Assembly (NCBI GenBank): GCA_025057755.1
Contig: JANWVC010000003.1
Location: 248,001 to 312,000, forward strand
Direction: 5' to 3'
DNA from: Limisphaera sp.
Lineage (GTDB): Bacteria; Verrucomicrobiota; Verrucomicrobiia; Limisphaerales; Limisphaeraceae
Length of the DNA stretch: 64,000 nt
Notes under the pieces: generated by a model
What the model was told of the DNA's origin: nothing
Seen by the model: the letters and a program-made list of their open reading frames with translations, nothing else
Databases searched by the model: none
In this document: positions 55,223 through 64,000 of the stretch, in pieces
Numbering within the stretch: position 1 is the stretch's first letter
How the letters are laid out: each line of letters starts with the position of its first letter
Translations under genes and position numbers: made by a program

Positions 55223-56629
55223 TCACAGGCTCCAGCCCGATCGGTACTCACGCCGTAAGAATGCATTGGCTTCCTCCAAATTCGTGAATCGAAATGCTGT
55301 GGGATCCCATCGGAGGGCAAATCGGGTTAGATCCTCACGCAACTGAACGCGCAACGTCACGTTACCTAATAAAACCACTTCCGTCAGCGGGCCGGCCCAG
55401 TCGAAATTGGAGCCCGGGGGCGGGCCACCTTTGCAAGCTTGAATAAATTCGACATAGTGGCCAGGCGATCGGGGAATGCTCTTTGGGACGGCGCCGACCT
55501 CTTGCTCACGTTCCTGTGGATAGATCCGGTTCCCTAAGATGAACCCATGGTCGCCAATCAACAGTCGTCCGTTATCGCCTAGCAAGTGGCCATCCGGCAG
55601 ACCAGGAGGTCGCGGCGGCCGCAACCCGCCATCATACCAAACTAATTTGCAAGGAGGCATGGCCACGCCGCCGGCCTCCCGGCCTGAAAGACCCCGAACG
55701 TGCGGATTGTGCGATTGCACCGAGGCATCACGAGCAGGGAAGTAATAAGTCACCATGGATCCCAACGGAAATGTCTCGGTGTTGACCCGCGTGGAGGACC
55801 CTTGCACAGATAAGGGAGCACCCAGCTTCAACGCCCGAAACACCGGATCGCAAGCATGGCATCCAATATCCCCGAGCGCGCCAGTGCCAAAGTCCCACCA
55901 ACCCCGCCAGCGGAACGGCACATACATAGGATGATACGGCCGCTCCGGAGCAGGCCCCAGCCAAAGATCCCAATCCAACGTGCTCGGCACGGGCGGAGTC
56001 TCCGTGGGACGGTTCACCCCCTGCGGCCAATACTCGTCGAACAATCCCCGGGACGGCCGGTCCGTCCAAATATGAACCTCCCGCACCGGACCGATCGCTC
56101 CAAACCATACAGCCTCGCATAAAGCACGCGTCTCTTCTGAAGCCTGTCCTTGGTTGCCCATTTGGGTGACGACCTTTGCCTCGCGAGCTGCCTCAGTCAG
56201 GCGACGAGCCTCCCAGGGCGAATGGGTCAGAGGCTTTTCGCAATACACATGCTTGCCCCGCCGAATCGCCTCCATGGCTGCAAATGCATGATGATGATCA
56301 GGCGTGGCAATCACAACCGCGTCGATTTCTTTCATTTCGTCCAGCATTTTCCGGTAGTCTTTGAACCGGCGGGCCTTCGGATATCGCTGAAAAACATGGG
56401 CAGCATGGCGCTCGTCTACGTCACATAAGGCGACGATGTTCTCCGTTTCCATTTGCTGCAGATTGGCCGCACCTTGACCTCCTACCCCAATCCCCGCAAG
56501 ATTCAATCGGTTGTTGGCCGATGGTCCACCGTCTCTTCCCAAGACCCTTGCCGACAGGATCATTAAGCCGGCAACTCCAAGGCCCCGGCCGAGGAAACGA
56601 CGACGACTGAGCTGATTCGAAGTTTTCAT
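55223..56629 (-). CDS. Tat-exported Gfo/Idh/MocA-family oxidoreductase
   Basis: A 468-residue NAD(P)-dependent sugar or cyclitol oxidoreductase. A twin-arginine signal (SRRRFLGRGLGVAGLMIL) starts the protein, so it acts in the periplasm with cofactor already bound. The Rossmann domain shows LAGIGVGGQGAANL and VVIATPDHHHAFAAMEAIRRGKHVYCEKPLTHSPWEARRL, where EKP is the family motif. The catalytic domain has DFGTGALGDIGCHACDP. Such exported versions are abundant in Verrucomicrobiota, and their substrates are often keto or inositol sugars. It could feed the DUF1080 protein at 32.1 kb (inference). Confidence 0.93.
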   Translation of the reverse strand: MKTSNQLSRRRFLGRGLGVAGLMILSARVLGRDGGPSANNRLNLAGIGVGGQGAANLQQMETENIVALCDVDERHAAHVFQRYPKARRFKDYRKMLDEMKEIDAVVIATPDHHHAFAAMEAIRRGKHVYCEKPLTHSPWEARRLTEAAREAKVVTQMGNQGQASEETRALCEAVWFGAIGPVREVHIWTDRPSRGLFDEYWPQGVNRPTETPPVPSTLDWDLWLGPAPERPYHPMYVPFRWRGWWDFGTGALGDIGCHACDPVFRALKLGAPLSVQGSSTRVNTETFPLGSMVTYYFPARDASVQSHNPHVRGLSGREAGGVAMPPCKLVWYDGGLRPPRPPGLPDGHLLGDNGRLLIGDHGFILGNRIYPQEREQEVGAVPKSIPRSPGHYVEFIQACKGGPPPGSNFDWAGPLTEVVLLGNVTLRVQLREDLTRFALRWDPTAFRFTNLEEANAFLRREYRSGWSL

Positions 56630-56939
56630 TGGTTGGGACTGTTAACTGGTTCAGGATCGGTCCGGCGCGTTCATTCGGCACGCCACATTTATCCGCTGCC
56701 ACAGCAATTTATCCAGCCGCGGCATCGGAGCAACGCTGGAGCAAGTTCCAACCCGTGATTCACACAAAGGCAGGCAATCTCTCATGGACCAGCCTTACCG
56801 AACTAAAAAAGAAGCTCAGCGTGGCTCCTGCGGAGTCCACGTCGCCCCTTTCTCCGCCATAGCGCCGCTCCCTCGCGTCTGCAGGGCACCCGTATTTGCC
56901 TTTGACCTTCGCGGCCGCTCCACGCAAGCTTGAGTCTCG
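56630..56939. other. Divergent spacer before the TolC-like gene
   Basis: About 310 bases between the oxidoreductase start and the TolC start, with no gene or clear palindrome seen. Both promoters should lie here. Confidence 0.4.
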
Positions 56940-58454
56940 ATGAGAACACGGTGGACCGCGATCTGGGTGTTCGCAGGCTGCAGCCTGCTCGCAGCGCAGG
57001 AAATACAAAAGGAGGTCATGCGATGGTCGTTAATCGACTGCATTCAGCACGCGTTGGAACACAATCTCGAACTGCGAATCGAGCGTTATAACCCGGAGTT
57101 GGCCCTTTTCAATCTGCGGGCTGGATACGGCGCCTATGATCCGGTGCTAGGGTTTTCGGGGCAACATGATTACAATAAAGCTGGTGAAACGCTGTTGGAA
57201 GGGACGTTTACGCTGCCCGGCCGCGAGCTAGATGTAAACAGCTTCCGGAGCACTTTGAGCGGCCAATTACCGTGGGGCACGGTTTACAACTTCACCCTGG
57301 CTGCCCGGGACACAGACGGCATCCGATACGGGCTCGGGCCCAGCACCAACATCCTCGAGTTTCCTTATTCGGACTCCAGCGGTTCAGTGGGGATCAGCGT
57401 CACGCAACCGTTGCTTCGCGATTTTTGGTACAATCCCACCCGTCTACGCATTCAAATTCTCAAAAACCGGCTCAAATGGAGCGAGCAGAACCTCCGAGCA
57501 CGGATGATTGACCTTGTAACCCGGGTGGAACTGGCCTACTACGACCTTAAGGCAGCCTACGAAAATGTAAAAGTCCAGCAAATGGCGGTACAACTGTCCG
57601 AACAACTGTTGGCCGAAAACCGCAAGCGGGTCGAAGTCGGCGCGCTTGCGCCGTTGGATGAAAAACAGGCTGAGGCCGATCTCGCCGCCCGGCGGGCCGA
57701 TTTAATTGCGGCGCACCGCAATCTGGCCGTCCTCGAGAACAATCTCAAACAACTTCTCACAGACAATTTCGCCGCGTGGAGCCACGTTCGACTGGAGCCC
57801 TCTGCCGAGCTGGATGCACCTCCGCCCATCTTGGACGTCCAAGACAGCTGGTCCAAGGGGCTGACCCAACGTCCCGACTTCCTTCAAGCCCAGCTTGACC
57901 TTGAACAGCAAGGGTTTCAGGTTAAAATCAATCGAAATGAACTGTATCCTCAGGTGGACCTGCGTGTCGGCGGCGGCTACGCCGGATCCACTCCTGAATT
58001 TAGCGGCGTTTTCGGAGACATTCGGGATCGTGATCAACCCAACTGGTTTGTAGGGGGCCAGATCAGCTATCCCCTCGGCAACAGGTCGGCTCTCAACGCC
58101 TACCGCGCCAGCAAAGCCCAATACGAAGCTCGTTTGCTCGCTCTCAAACAGCTCGAGCAGGCAATCATGATCGAAATCGATAATGCGGTCAAATTGGTCC
58201 AAGCGAATTACGAACGCGTGGCCGCCACGCGTGAAGCACGAGAGTTCGCCGAAGCAGCCCTGGCAGCAGAACAGAAGAAGCTCGAAAGCGGTAAAAGCAC
58301 TAGCTTTGTCGTCTTACGCCTACAACGGGACCTGACCGCAGCCCGAGCGGATGAAATCAGCGCCCTGGTCCAATACCGCCGTTCCTTGGCCCTCTTGGCC
58401 CAAGCCGAAGGTTCCACCCTGGAGCGACAGGGAATCACATTGGAAATCCGATAG
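56940..58454 (+). CDS. TolC-family outer-membrane channel
   Basis: 504 residues. A signal peptide (MRTRWTAIWVFAGCSLLAAQ) precedes two OEP repeats with long helices: LRARMIDLVTRVELAYYDLKAAYENVKVQQMAVQLSEQLLAENRKRVE in the first, and YEARLLALKQLEQAIMIEIDNAVKLVQANYERVAATREAREFAEAAL in the second. Strand segments such as SGSVGISVTQPLLRDFW form the outer-membrane barrel. It should be the exit duct of a tripartite efflux or type I secretion pump. The inner-membrane partners are not adjacent. Confidence 0.9.
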   Translation: MRTRWTAIWVFAGCSLLAAQEIQKEVMRWSLIDCIQHALEHNLELRIERYNPELALFNLRAGYGAYDPVLGFSGQHDYNKAGETLLEGTFTLPGRELDVNSFRSTLSGQLPWGTVYNFTLAARDTDGIRYGLGPSTNILEFPYSDSSGSVGISVTQPLLRDFWYNPTRLRIQILKNRLKWSEQNLRARMIDLVTRVELAYYDLKAAYENVKVQQMAVQLSEQLLAENRKRVEVGALAPLDEKQAEADLAARRADLIAAHRNLAVLENNLKQLLTDNFAAWSHVRLEPSAELDAPPPILDVQDSWSKGLTQRPDFLQAQLDLEQQGFQVKINRNELYPQVDLRVGGGYAGSTPEFSGVFGDIRDRDQPNWFVGGQISYPLGNRSALNAYRASKAQYEARLLALKQLEQAIMIEIDNAVKLVQANYERVAATREAREFAEAALAAEQKKLESGKSTSFVVLRLQRDLTAARADEISALVQYRRSLALLAQAEGSTLERQGITLEIR

Positions 58455-59577
58455 CTGTCCCAGCCGAGCGCCCATACAAACGTCCTCGCCCCTAGTCGCA
58501 ATTCGCAAACGCAGCGGAGGTAAGGGAGGGACTTCTGCTGGATGCAACCAGGTCCTCCCAGTTTCCCACCACCTATCTCACAGTAAGAGAAAAAGTTTTC
58601 GCGCCAACCACCTGCAACGACTCATGCGCGCTCTTCATCAAGCCGACGCCTCTTGGAAGACCGGGTAGCGATCGACTGCCACGTGCGCACCCTCGTCCAA
58701 AAGCTGCCGAAACCGGAGCTGCGAAGGTACCGGGAGACACTTATCCACCTGAATCGAGATTCGAACTCCACTGATCAAATCGCAATGGCGGCTGGCCGTG
58801 CCCTGCGCGCATACCGAGCGCCGGGAAAGCACCTTGCTTTGAAACAAGCGACGGAGAAAACACATTGTGCCGGTCTGAAGCTCTGCTGACCATCGGTATT
58901 GCCTTGGACCCTCCCTCATGTAGATGTCACTCGCTGCTTGGAACATACTCGTCAGGGAAATTCAGCATCAAGTCAGGGCTGAGCTCCCTCTCGTGCAAGT
59001 TGGGTTCGTCTCGAGCCATCCCGCGATTGCTCCTTATGATCAGCGAGGTGTAACTATCACCAAAATCGCATACGCCTGCAGCCCATGTCCATCCCAGCTG
59101 TCTCAGCCATGGGGGCTGCAGCAGAGGGGAATTTGTGCGTGCCGTGAAGCTGGCTGCTCGCGTCGGACGCAGGCCCATGGGTCGCGGCAACGCGGGTTCA
59201 TGCCAGGAGAACAGAAATTTTTCCTCTCGTGGGTTGTAGAAACGGCTGGCTGCATATCGAACGACCCGTGGCTCGCCCCTTGGGCTCCCCAAAAGACCCG
59301 AAACTCGTCGCACCTGGCCCGCCAACGTTGGCGGGATAAAAGCCAGGCACAATGACAAGGGTGCCTCCGCCAGGAGCTTCGTTGCTGGGTTGGCGACCGG
59401 AACTGTGCTCATGGAAATGCCGCCCCGCAACACCGGTCAAAGCCATGAAGGCTTCAGACACGGCGATGCTTTGGAAACCCGGACCGGGCCGAGCCACACG
59501 AACCGGTGCTGGCTGTAGCTGCACGTAATGTCATCCCGACCGCTTGCGCCCGCGCGTTATCGCCCTACATTGTTTGG
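58455..59577. other. Long gap, no supported gene
   Basis: About 1.1 kb. ORFs in several frames (102 aa at 58638-58946, 168 aa at 58927-59433, 143 aa at 58924-59355) overlap each other on both strands and have no known domain. A GAGTTCGAATCTC on the minus strand near 58759-58771 resembles a tRNA T-arm, but no other arm is found. Most of it appears non-coding or decayed. Confidence 0.4.
58524..58559 (+). terminator. Candidate terminator of the TolC-like gene
   Basis: A two-part hairpin: GGGAGGGAC with GTCCTCCC (one bulge), and an inner CTGG-CCAG stem. It lies about 70 bases after the stop. No long T-run follows. Confidence 0.45.
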
Positions 59578-60264
59578 GTGGAGTTGCCCACCGCGGCACC
59601 TGTGATGACCTTGCCAGCGGCAACGCTGTTCCCGCAAGCGTTGCTGCCCCTGTACATCTTCGAGCCCCGATACCGACAAATGTTGGCTGATGCGCTCGAG
59701 TCGCATCGCATGTTTGTTGTGGCCATGCAGAAGCCGGGTTGCATTCGGGAAGTGCCGATGAACGTAGCCGGACTCGGACTGGTCCGCATGTCCATTCAGC
59801 ATCCAGATGGCACGTCGCATGTGATGCTGCAAGGTCTGACTCGCGTGGCGCTTGGTGAAACGCTCCGATACAAGCCTTACCGGCTTCAACGCATCACTCC
59901 CTTATCCAGCCACCCAGCTCCCGAGCCTGTGATTCAGTCCCTGCTACACCAATTGCGGGAGCTCGTTCAGCGTCGCCTCAGGATGGGTCTGCCTCTACCT
60001 CCCTCAGCGCTTGGTGCAGATTCGGACGAGTGGACACTTTCGAATCCGTGTTCCAAGGTGATGATCTCAGTGCTCGAGTCCATCATGCGCTTGAAAAACC
60101 CAGAGTTTGTGGCAGATCTCTTGAGCGCGGCGCTGGTCCGCCAACCTGAGCAACGGCAGGTGTTGTTAGAACGCCTGAACGTCGGAGATCGGCTGCGCCT
60201 GCTGATCGAGTACCTGGAACAAGAACTCACCCGACATGGAGACAAACCGGGAGGTGTCGCATGA
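59578..60264 (+). CDS. Lon substrate-binding-domain protein
   Basis: 228 residues from GTG 59578; ATG 59605 is an alternative, and the tracked start at 59506 is not favoured because VELP-like residues at 59578 match the family N-terminus. LFPQALLPLYIFEPRYRQMLADALESHRMFVV is the Lon N-terminal substrate domain. The protein lacks the AAA+ and protease domains of Lon, so it is a stand-alone LonN/YcbE-like protein. It overlaps the DUF1844 gene by four bases. Confidence 0.85.
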   Translation: MELPTAAPVMTLPAATLFPQALLPLYIFEPRYRQMLADALESHRMFVVAMQKPGCIREVPMNVAGLGLVRMSIQHPDGTSHVMLQGLTRVALGETLRYKPYRLQRITPLSSHPAPEPVIQSLLHQLRELVQRRLRMGLPLPPSALGADSDEWTLSNPCSKVMISVLESIMRLKNPEFVADLLSAALVRQPEQRQVLLERLNVGDRLRLLIEYLEQELTRHGDKPGGVA

Positions 60265-60749
60265 GCAGGCCGGAATCCAGTGGAGAGTCTGGCGCTGGAA
60301 GCCTTTCACCCCAGCAGCAATCGCTTTTGTTCGCCCGTTTGGTTCTGCAACTGGCGGATCTGGCGAACGTCATGATGGGCCGAGTGCCCAACCCTTCCAC
60401 GGGTGAAACCGTCCACGATTTGGAAGCAGCGCGGATGTTCGTCGACCAACTCGCCATGTTGGAATGCAAGACGCAGGGGAACTTGTTGCCAGAAGAAAGC
60501 CGGCTGTTGCGCGATACCCTCATGAATCTCCGCCTGGCTTTCGTAGAGGCGGTCGAGAAGTCCTTAAGCAGCTCGGGAGCACCCGGCACCTCGGCCGCGA
60601 ACCAGCCTGAGTCCCCACGAGCTTTCAGTGAGAGGCCTGAGGGGTCCCCCTCACCATCGGCAACCAACGCCGCGAAAGCAACTCCTCCTGACTCCGCCGA
60701 GAATGAAGAGGCGTCGCGCCGCCGGTTTTTTAAGAAATATGACGTTTAA
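60261..60749 (+). CDS. DUF1844 protein
   Basis: 162 residues. QQSLLFARLVLQLADLANVMMGRVPNP, followed by AARMFVDQLAMLECKTQGNLLPEESRLLRDTLMNLRLAFVEAV, is the DUF1844 helical domain. The C-terminal half is a Ser/Pro/Glu-rich linker ending in a basic RRRFFKKYDV. The function of the family is unknown. Overlap with the Lon-domain gene (ATGA) suggests they work together. Confidence 0.85.
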   Translation: MSRPESSGESGAGSLSPQQQSLLFARLVLQLADLANVMMGRVPNPSTGETVHDLEAARMFVDQLAMLECKTQGNLLPEESRLLRDTLMNLRLAFVEAVEKSLSSSGAPGTSAANQPESPRAFSERPEGSPSPSATNAAKATPPDSAENEEASRRRFFKKYDV

Positions 60750-61224
60750 GTTGATCGACACTCCAGGACCCATTTCTGAAAAAATCCGCGCTGGTTGATT
60801 CCCCAAACGGGCCCGATGTGATACTCAGTTGGCCTCACTCTGATGGATCTTGGAGTCTAACACTGCGGCCGTTTGGCAAAGTCCAATTTCCGAAAAGGGT
60901 CCATGTCCTTATCGTCCACGAGGTCCGCTGAGCGGATTTTGGAGCAGTTCTCGGTCCTCCGTTCCAATGGCTTGCGCGCCGTTCCTCTTAGGGCCAAGGC
61001 TGAAACGCCAGGCAGTGGATTTTATAGAAATTCGATGCATGGGTTTTCGTGTTCCAAGGACGACATGCTCCAGTGCAGCGCGCGAAGCCAACGCCGTACC
61101 ACCTTCCCCTGTTCCGCAAGGTTCCACCTTGCCGGAGTCCGCGATGCAACCTAACGTGACCGGCGGCGAAATGGGACAAAATTGTCCGACGTGGATCTGA
61201 TGTCATCCGCCATAACCATCCGAA
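60750..61224. other. Gap before moeA, no supported gene
   Basis: About 475 bases. The 116-residue plus ORF at 60850-61200 and its minus shadows have no family signs. It should hold the promoter of the moeA-moaC-mogA operon. Confidence 0.4.
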
Positions 61225-62457
61225 ATGGAATCGAATGTCCCTACAATTGCGGAAGCTTCGATCGATGAAGCCTGCCGATGCATTGCAGGGTTGTGCTCAC
61301 CGCTCGAAGCAGAGCCAGTGCCCCTGACGCAGGCCTCGGGCCGTTGCTTGAGGGATAGCGTCGTCGCTCCGGAGGACCTACCGCCCTTCGACCGGTCGGC
61401 CATGGATGGGTACGCTTTCCGACACGATGATCCTTCGATTCGCTTCGTCGTGGTGGATCGTCTCAGGGCCGGGGATTGGCGGCCGCGTGCACTCCGCATC
61501 GGCGAGGCAGTGGCCATCGCTACAGGTGCGGCCCTTCCTTCTGCTGGTCTCCAAGTCATTCCGCGCGAACTTGTCATCGAGCAAGAGGGAGCGATTGAGC
61601 TGCGTCAACGTCCGAACGAACGCTACATCCGCCGGCAAGGAGAGGATGCTCATGCCGGAACGGTCCTTGCCAGAGCAGGGACCCGTTTAAATGCTGGCAT
61701 TTTGGCACTCTTGGCGAGTTTGGGATACACGCAACCCCGTGTCGCCCGCAAACCCATCGTCTGGCATATCCTAACCGGCGACGAACTGGTCGAGCCGGAC
61801 CAGGTTCCCGGCCCCGGCCAAATCCGCGATTCCAATGCCACTCTCGTGCGAGCCCTCCTGGCTGAACACGGCATCGTACCTCATCAAATCAGGCTGCCGG
61901 AGGATGAAATGACCTGTCTAAGAGCGTTGGAACCAGTGCGACGTAACGAGCAGCCCGTGGATTTACTTCTCTGCTCTGGAGGGGCCAGCGTGGGGCCCCA
62001 CGACTTCACGCGGAGTTTGCTGACGACTTGTGGCTTCGACATTGTGATTCATAAAGTCCAGGCTCGACCCGGCCGGCCGCTGATCGTTGGTCGGCGAAAG
62101 TCGGCCCTTGCTTTTGGCTTACCAGGCAATCCACTGGCACATTTCGTTTGTCTCCAGATTTACGTGCGAACAGCACTGCGCGCGTGGGAAGGCGTGCCAA
62201 ATCCCGAACCCTGCTGGCGAACAGGTCGGTTGGCTGCCCCTCCAGCAACCAAAAGCGCCCCTGTGGAGACGCTCTGGCCTGCTCGATGGCAGGTGACGCC
62301 AACCGGCATGGTCGAGCTAGAACCGCTACCGTGGCAAAGCTCCGGGGACCTCACCGTCCTCGCTTCTGCCAACGCGCTTATTCGCGTGCCGCCACACACG
62401 ATCAACTGGGAAGTCGGCACGTTGGTCCGTTTCTTGCCCACGGATAGTGTTTCATGA
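61225..62457 (+). CDS. moeA: Molybdopterin molybdenumtransferase MoeA
   Basis: 410 residues. It inserts molybdate into adenylated molybdopterin. The N-terminal motif PPFDRSAMDGYAFR, the GPGQIRDSNATLVRALL region, and the CSGGASVGPHDF and GLPGNPLAHFVCL loops of the catalytic domain are all present. The ATG follows CCGAA, but the ribosome site is weak. Its stop overlaps the moaC start. Confidence 0.94.
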   Translation: MESNVPTIAEASIDEACRCIAGLCSPLEAEPVPLTQASGRCLRDSVVAPEDLPPFDRSAMDGYAFRHDDPSIRFVVVDRLRAGDWRPRALRIGEAVAIATGAALPSAGLQVIPRELVIEQEGAIELRQRPNERYIRRQGEDAHAGTVLARAGTRLNAGILALLASLGYTQPRVARKPIVWHILTGDELVEPDQVPGPGQIRDSNATLVRALLAEHGIVPHQIRLPEDEMTCLRALEPVRRNEQPVDLLLCSGGASVGPHDFTRSLLTTCGFDIVIHKVQARPGRPLIVGRRKSALAFGLPGNPLAHFVCLQIYVRTALRAWEGVPNPEPCWRTGRLAAPPATKSAPVETLWPARWQVTPTGMVELEPLPWQSSGDLTVLASANALIRVPPHTINWEVGTLVRFLPTDSVS

Positions 62458-62942
62458 AACCACGCGATTCTTCCAAATCTCCCAAACGCGTATCGGGACG
62501 CACCCTGACTCATGTGGACGCTGCCGGACACGCCCATATGGTGAACGTGGGGCACAAACCTCCACAACGCCGGCGCGCTGTGGCCACCGGCACGTTACGA
62601 TGCCAACCTGCTACGATTCGGGCCCTGCGTCGACAGGCGCTTCCCAAAGGGGACGTGCTCACAGTCGCCCAAGTTGCAGGTATCCAAGCGGCCAAGCGCA
62701 CCGCAGAACTGATCCCATTGTGTCATCCTCTGCCGCTGACACACATTGCCGTGGAATTCCAAGTCTCCTCAGATCGCATCGCGATCATTTGCGCGGTTGA
62801 AACCACTGCACCCACTGGCGTTGAGATGGAAGCACTCACCGGTGTGAGCGTGGCAGCCCTGACCTTGTACGACATGTGCAAAGCTGTGGACCAAACCCTG
62901 CGTATTGATGAGATTCGACTGCTGGAAAAAACCAAGGCATGA
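62454..62942 (+). CDS. moaC: Cyclic pyranopterin monophosphate synthase MoaC
   Basis: 162 residues. It makes cyclic pyranopterin monophosphate from the MoaA product. The N-terminal HVDAAGHAHMVNVGHK has the family pattern. LIPLCHPLPLTHI carries the active-site His, and EMEALTGVSVAALTLYDMCKAVDQ the Asp and Lys region. It has four-base overlaps on both sides, so the trio is translationally coupled. moaA is not present here. Confidence 0.94.
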   Translation: MKPRDSSKSPKRVSGRTLTHVDAAGHAHMVNVGHKPPQRRRAVATGTLRCQPATIRALRRQALPKGDVLTVAQVAGIQAAKRTAELIPLCHPLPLTHIAVEFQVSSDRIAIICAVETTAPTGVEMEALTGVSVAALTLYDMCKAVDQTLRIDEIRLLEKTKA

Positions 62943-63484
62943 ATCCTGAAACCTTCGAACATTGGCCAGCCTGGCACGCTTTGCAATCCCGGCCCCTGCG
63001 CATTGGCCGCCTTACCGCAAGCGACCGTGCCAGTTCCGGTCAGTACGAGGACCGCAGCGGACCCGAGATTGAACGTATTCTCCGCGAAACGCTCCGTTTG
63101 CCGTGCGAGTTCATCACTGCAGTGCTCCCGGATGAAATCCACCGCATCAGTGCGCTGTTGCGACAGTGGGCCGACGAAGTCGGCTGTGATTTGATCGTAA
63201 CCACTGGCGGCACCGGGATCACACCGCGGGACGTGACGCCAGAAGCAACCCGCGCCGTGCTCGATCGCGAGCTCCCAGGTTTCGGCGAAGCCATGCGCCT
63301 TTGCAGTTTTGCCCGCGTCCCTACCTCGATTCTATCCCGTGCCACGGCGGGGACGCGTGCCCGATGTCTTATCCTAAATCTCCCGGGCAAACCATCGGCC
63401 GTCCGAGAATGTTTGGAAATCTTGCTACCGGCTATTCTGGAGGCCTTGGCCCACCTCCGCGGTTTAGATCCCCATGCGTCCTAG
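62939..63484 (+). CDS. mogA: Molybdenum cofactor protein MogA/MoaB
   Basis: 181 residues. The MoCF domain reads IGRLTASDRASSGQYEDRSGPEIERIL, VLPDEIHRISALLRQW, TTGGTGITPRDVTPEAT, and LILNLPGKPSAVRECLEILLPAILEAL, which binds and adenylates molybdopterin. MogA and MoaB cannot be told apart safely, but the context with moeA and moaC fits either. The start overlaps the moaC stop. Confidence 0.92.
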   Translation: MNPETFEHWPAWHALQSRPLRIGRLTASDRASSGQYEDRSGPEIERILRETLRLPCEFITAVLPDEIHRISALLRQWADEVGCDLIVTTGGTGITPRDVTPEATRAVLDRELPGFGEAMRLCSFARVPTSILSRATAGTRARCLILNLPGKPSAVRECLEILLPAILEALAHLRGLDPHAS

Positions 63485-63607
63485 GGCTGAACATATTTCG
63501 AGGATCAGGAGGGAATTCTGCACCTTCAAGCGCCGGGAGGTTGCCTATTTCCCCAGCCCTGCGCTGCGGACCGTGCCTTCCTCGCGCAAGGACTGTTTCC
63601 AATCCGG

Positions 63608-64000
63608 TTAACCCACTGCCTGCCGCATCCGTTCGAACCAGTCCCAGGCCGAAGGCGGATCCGCCGGGCCGACCGATTGATCCGCCGCTGTCTCCAACAA
63701 TTCCGCCGGCAATTCTTTCAAGAACCGCGAAGGATGACACGGGACCAGTTCCCCATACTTCCGCCGTGCCCGGCAATAACTGAGGTGCAGGGTCTCCATC
63801 GCGCGAGTCATCCCCACGTAGAGCAAGCGCCGTTCTTCCTCAACCGTACCATCGTCCAACGAACGCCCATGCGGCAGCAACCCCTCCTCCAGCCCCGTGA
63901 TATACACGTGTGGGAATTCCAACCCCTTGCAACTGTGCAGCGTTATGAGCGTCACGCCGTCGCCGGGAGCTGCGTCTTCATTCTCAAAACGGTCTGCATC
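63608..64000 (-). CDS. UvrD/PcrA-family DNA helicase, 3' part only
   Basis: The last 130 residues of a superfamily 1 helicase, cut by the right edge. Reading back from the tracked GTG at 63955, the frame stays open to base 64000 ([18 protein letters not shown] precedes). Motif V is [27 protein letters not shown], and motif VI is [22 protein letters not shown]. UvrD, PcrA and Rep share these, so the exact member is undecided. It converges with mogA, 123 bases apart. Confidence 0.92.
   Translation of the reverse strand, partial: DADRFENEDAAPGDGVTLITLHSCKGLEFPHVYITGLEEGLLPHGRSLDDGTVEEERRLLYVGMTRAMETLHLSYCRARRKYGELVPCHPSRFLKELPAELLETAADQSVGPADPPSAWDWFERMRQAVG

Noticed and set aside
58738-58800. 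tRNA on the minus strand
   Set aside because: Only a T-arm-like segment is present, and its 5-bp stem has a mismatch. The acceptor, D and anticodon arms were not found.
58638-59433. Minus-strand ORFs of 102 and 168 aa
   Set aside because: No domain, no ribosome site and competing frames on the other strand.
1-64000. CRISPR arrays, insertion sequences, prophage or toxin-antitoxin pairs
   Set aside because: No regularly spaced repeats, transposase motifs, phage genes or small paired antitoxin genes were recognised.

Overview
The window is a stretch of bacterial chromosome of moderately high G+C with no rRNA, tRNA, CRISPR array, phage or insertion sequence that I could recognise. The gene content suggests a Verrucomicrobiota member near the Limisphaera/Pedosphaera group (inference, no phylogeny was run). 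The clues are a Gfo/Idh/MocA oxidoreductase with a Tat signal, a DUF1080 sugar-hydrolase-like secreted protein, a pilin-like protein ending in an H-X9-DG-like motif, a LAB_N protein, and Gram-negative envelope proteins such as a TolC-family channel. GTG and TTG starts and 1 to 4 base gene overlaps are frequent.

Layout. 1-6.2 kb: a Tat-exported GH5 glycosidase, an ABC exporter operon (NEW3 membrane protein, ATPase, permease), a HAD phosphatase and a Nudix hydrolase divergent from larE. 7.4-11.7 kb: a type II secretion/pseudopilin operon (GspF, H-, I-, J- and K-like). 11.7-13.4 kb: a POT-family peptide transporter. 13.7-19.1 kb: a complete bidirectional NAD-linked [NiFe] hydrogenase operon, hoxEFUYH plus its maturation protease, on the minus strand. 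19.4-21.3 kb: overlapping sufT and sufS for Fe-S cluster metabolism. 21.6-25.1 kb: an unknown protein and an operon of secreted protein, ECF sigma factor and membrane anti-sigma-like protein. 25.3-29.3 kb: dnaK, groES and groEL with a clear terminator after groEL. 29.9-32.8 kb: deoC, a PocR/AraC regulator and the DUF1080 protein. 33.0-38.5 kb: minus-strand housekeeping genes kamA, nusB, a PHP phosphoesterase and ftsY, followed upstream by tsaE, tsaB and thiE. 38.5-45.3 kb: a CarH/LitR-type B12 photoreceptor repressor divergent from a group 2-like sigma-70 factor, a coiled-coil TPR protein and a photolyase. 45.6-51.4 kb: a NarL-type response regulator, two small membrane proteins, a LAB_N/zinc-ribbon protein, an uncertain secreted protein and an S41 protease. 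51.9-58.5 kb: a pilin-like protein with a lipoprotein, an outer-membrane barrel, an oxidoreductase and a TolC-like channel. 59.6-63.5 kb: a Lon-substrate-domain protein with DUF1844, then moeA, moaC and mogA. The right edge cuts a UvrD-type helicase.

How the parts work together. The Hox enzyme couples H2 to NAD(H); the neighbouring Suf genes could serve its many clusters. The strongest candidate for a little-described system is the light module at 38.5-45.3 kb. Its MerR-type regulator keeps the W-x9-E-H and cobalamin-ligand histidine motifs of AdoCbl photoreceptors, it faces a sigma-70 gene across a shared promoter region, and a photolyase lies about 4 kb away. A roughly 30-base sequence in that promoter region is repeated, in the same orientation relative to the gene, upstream of the hox operon. 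This raises the possibility of shared control.
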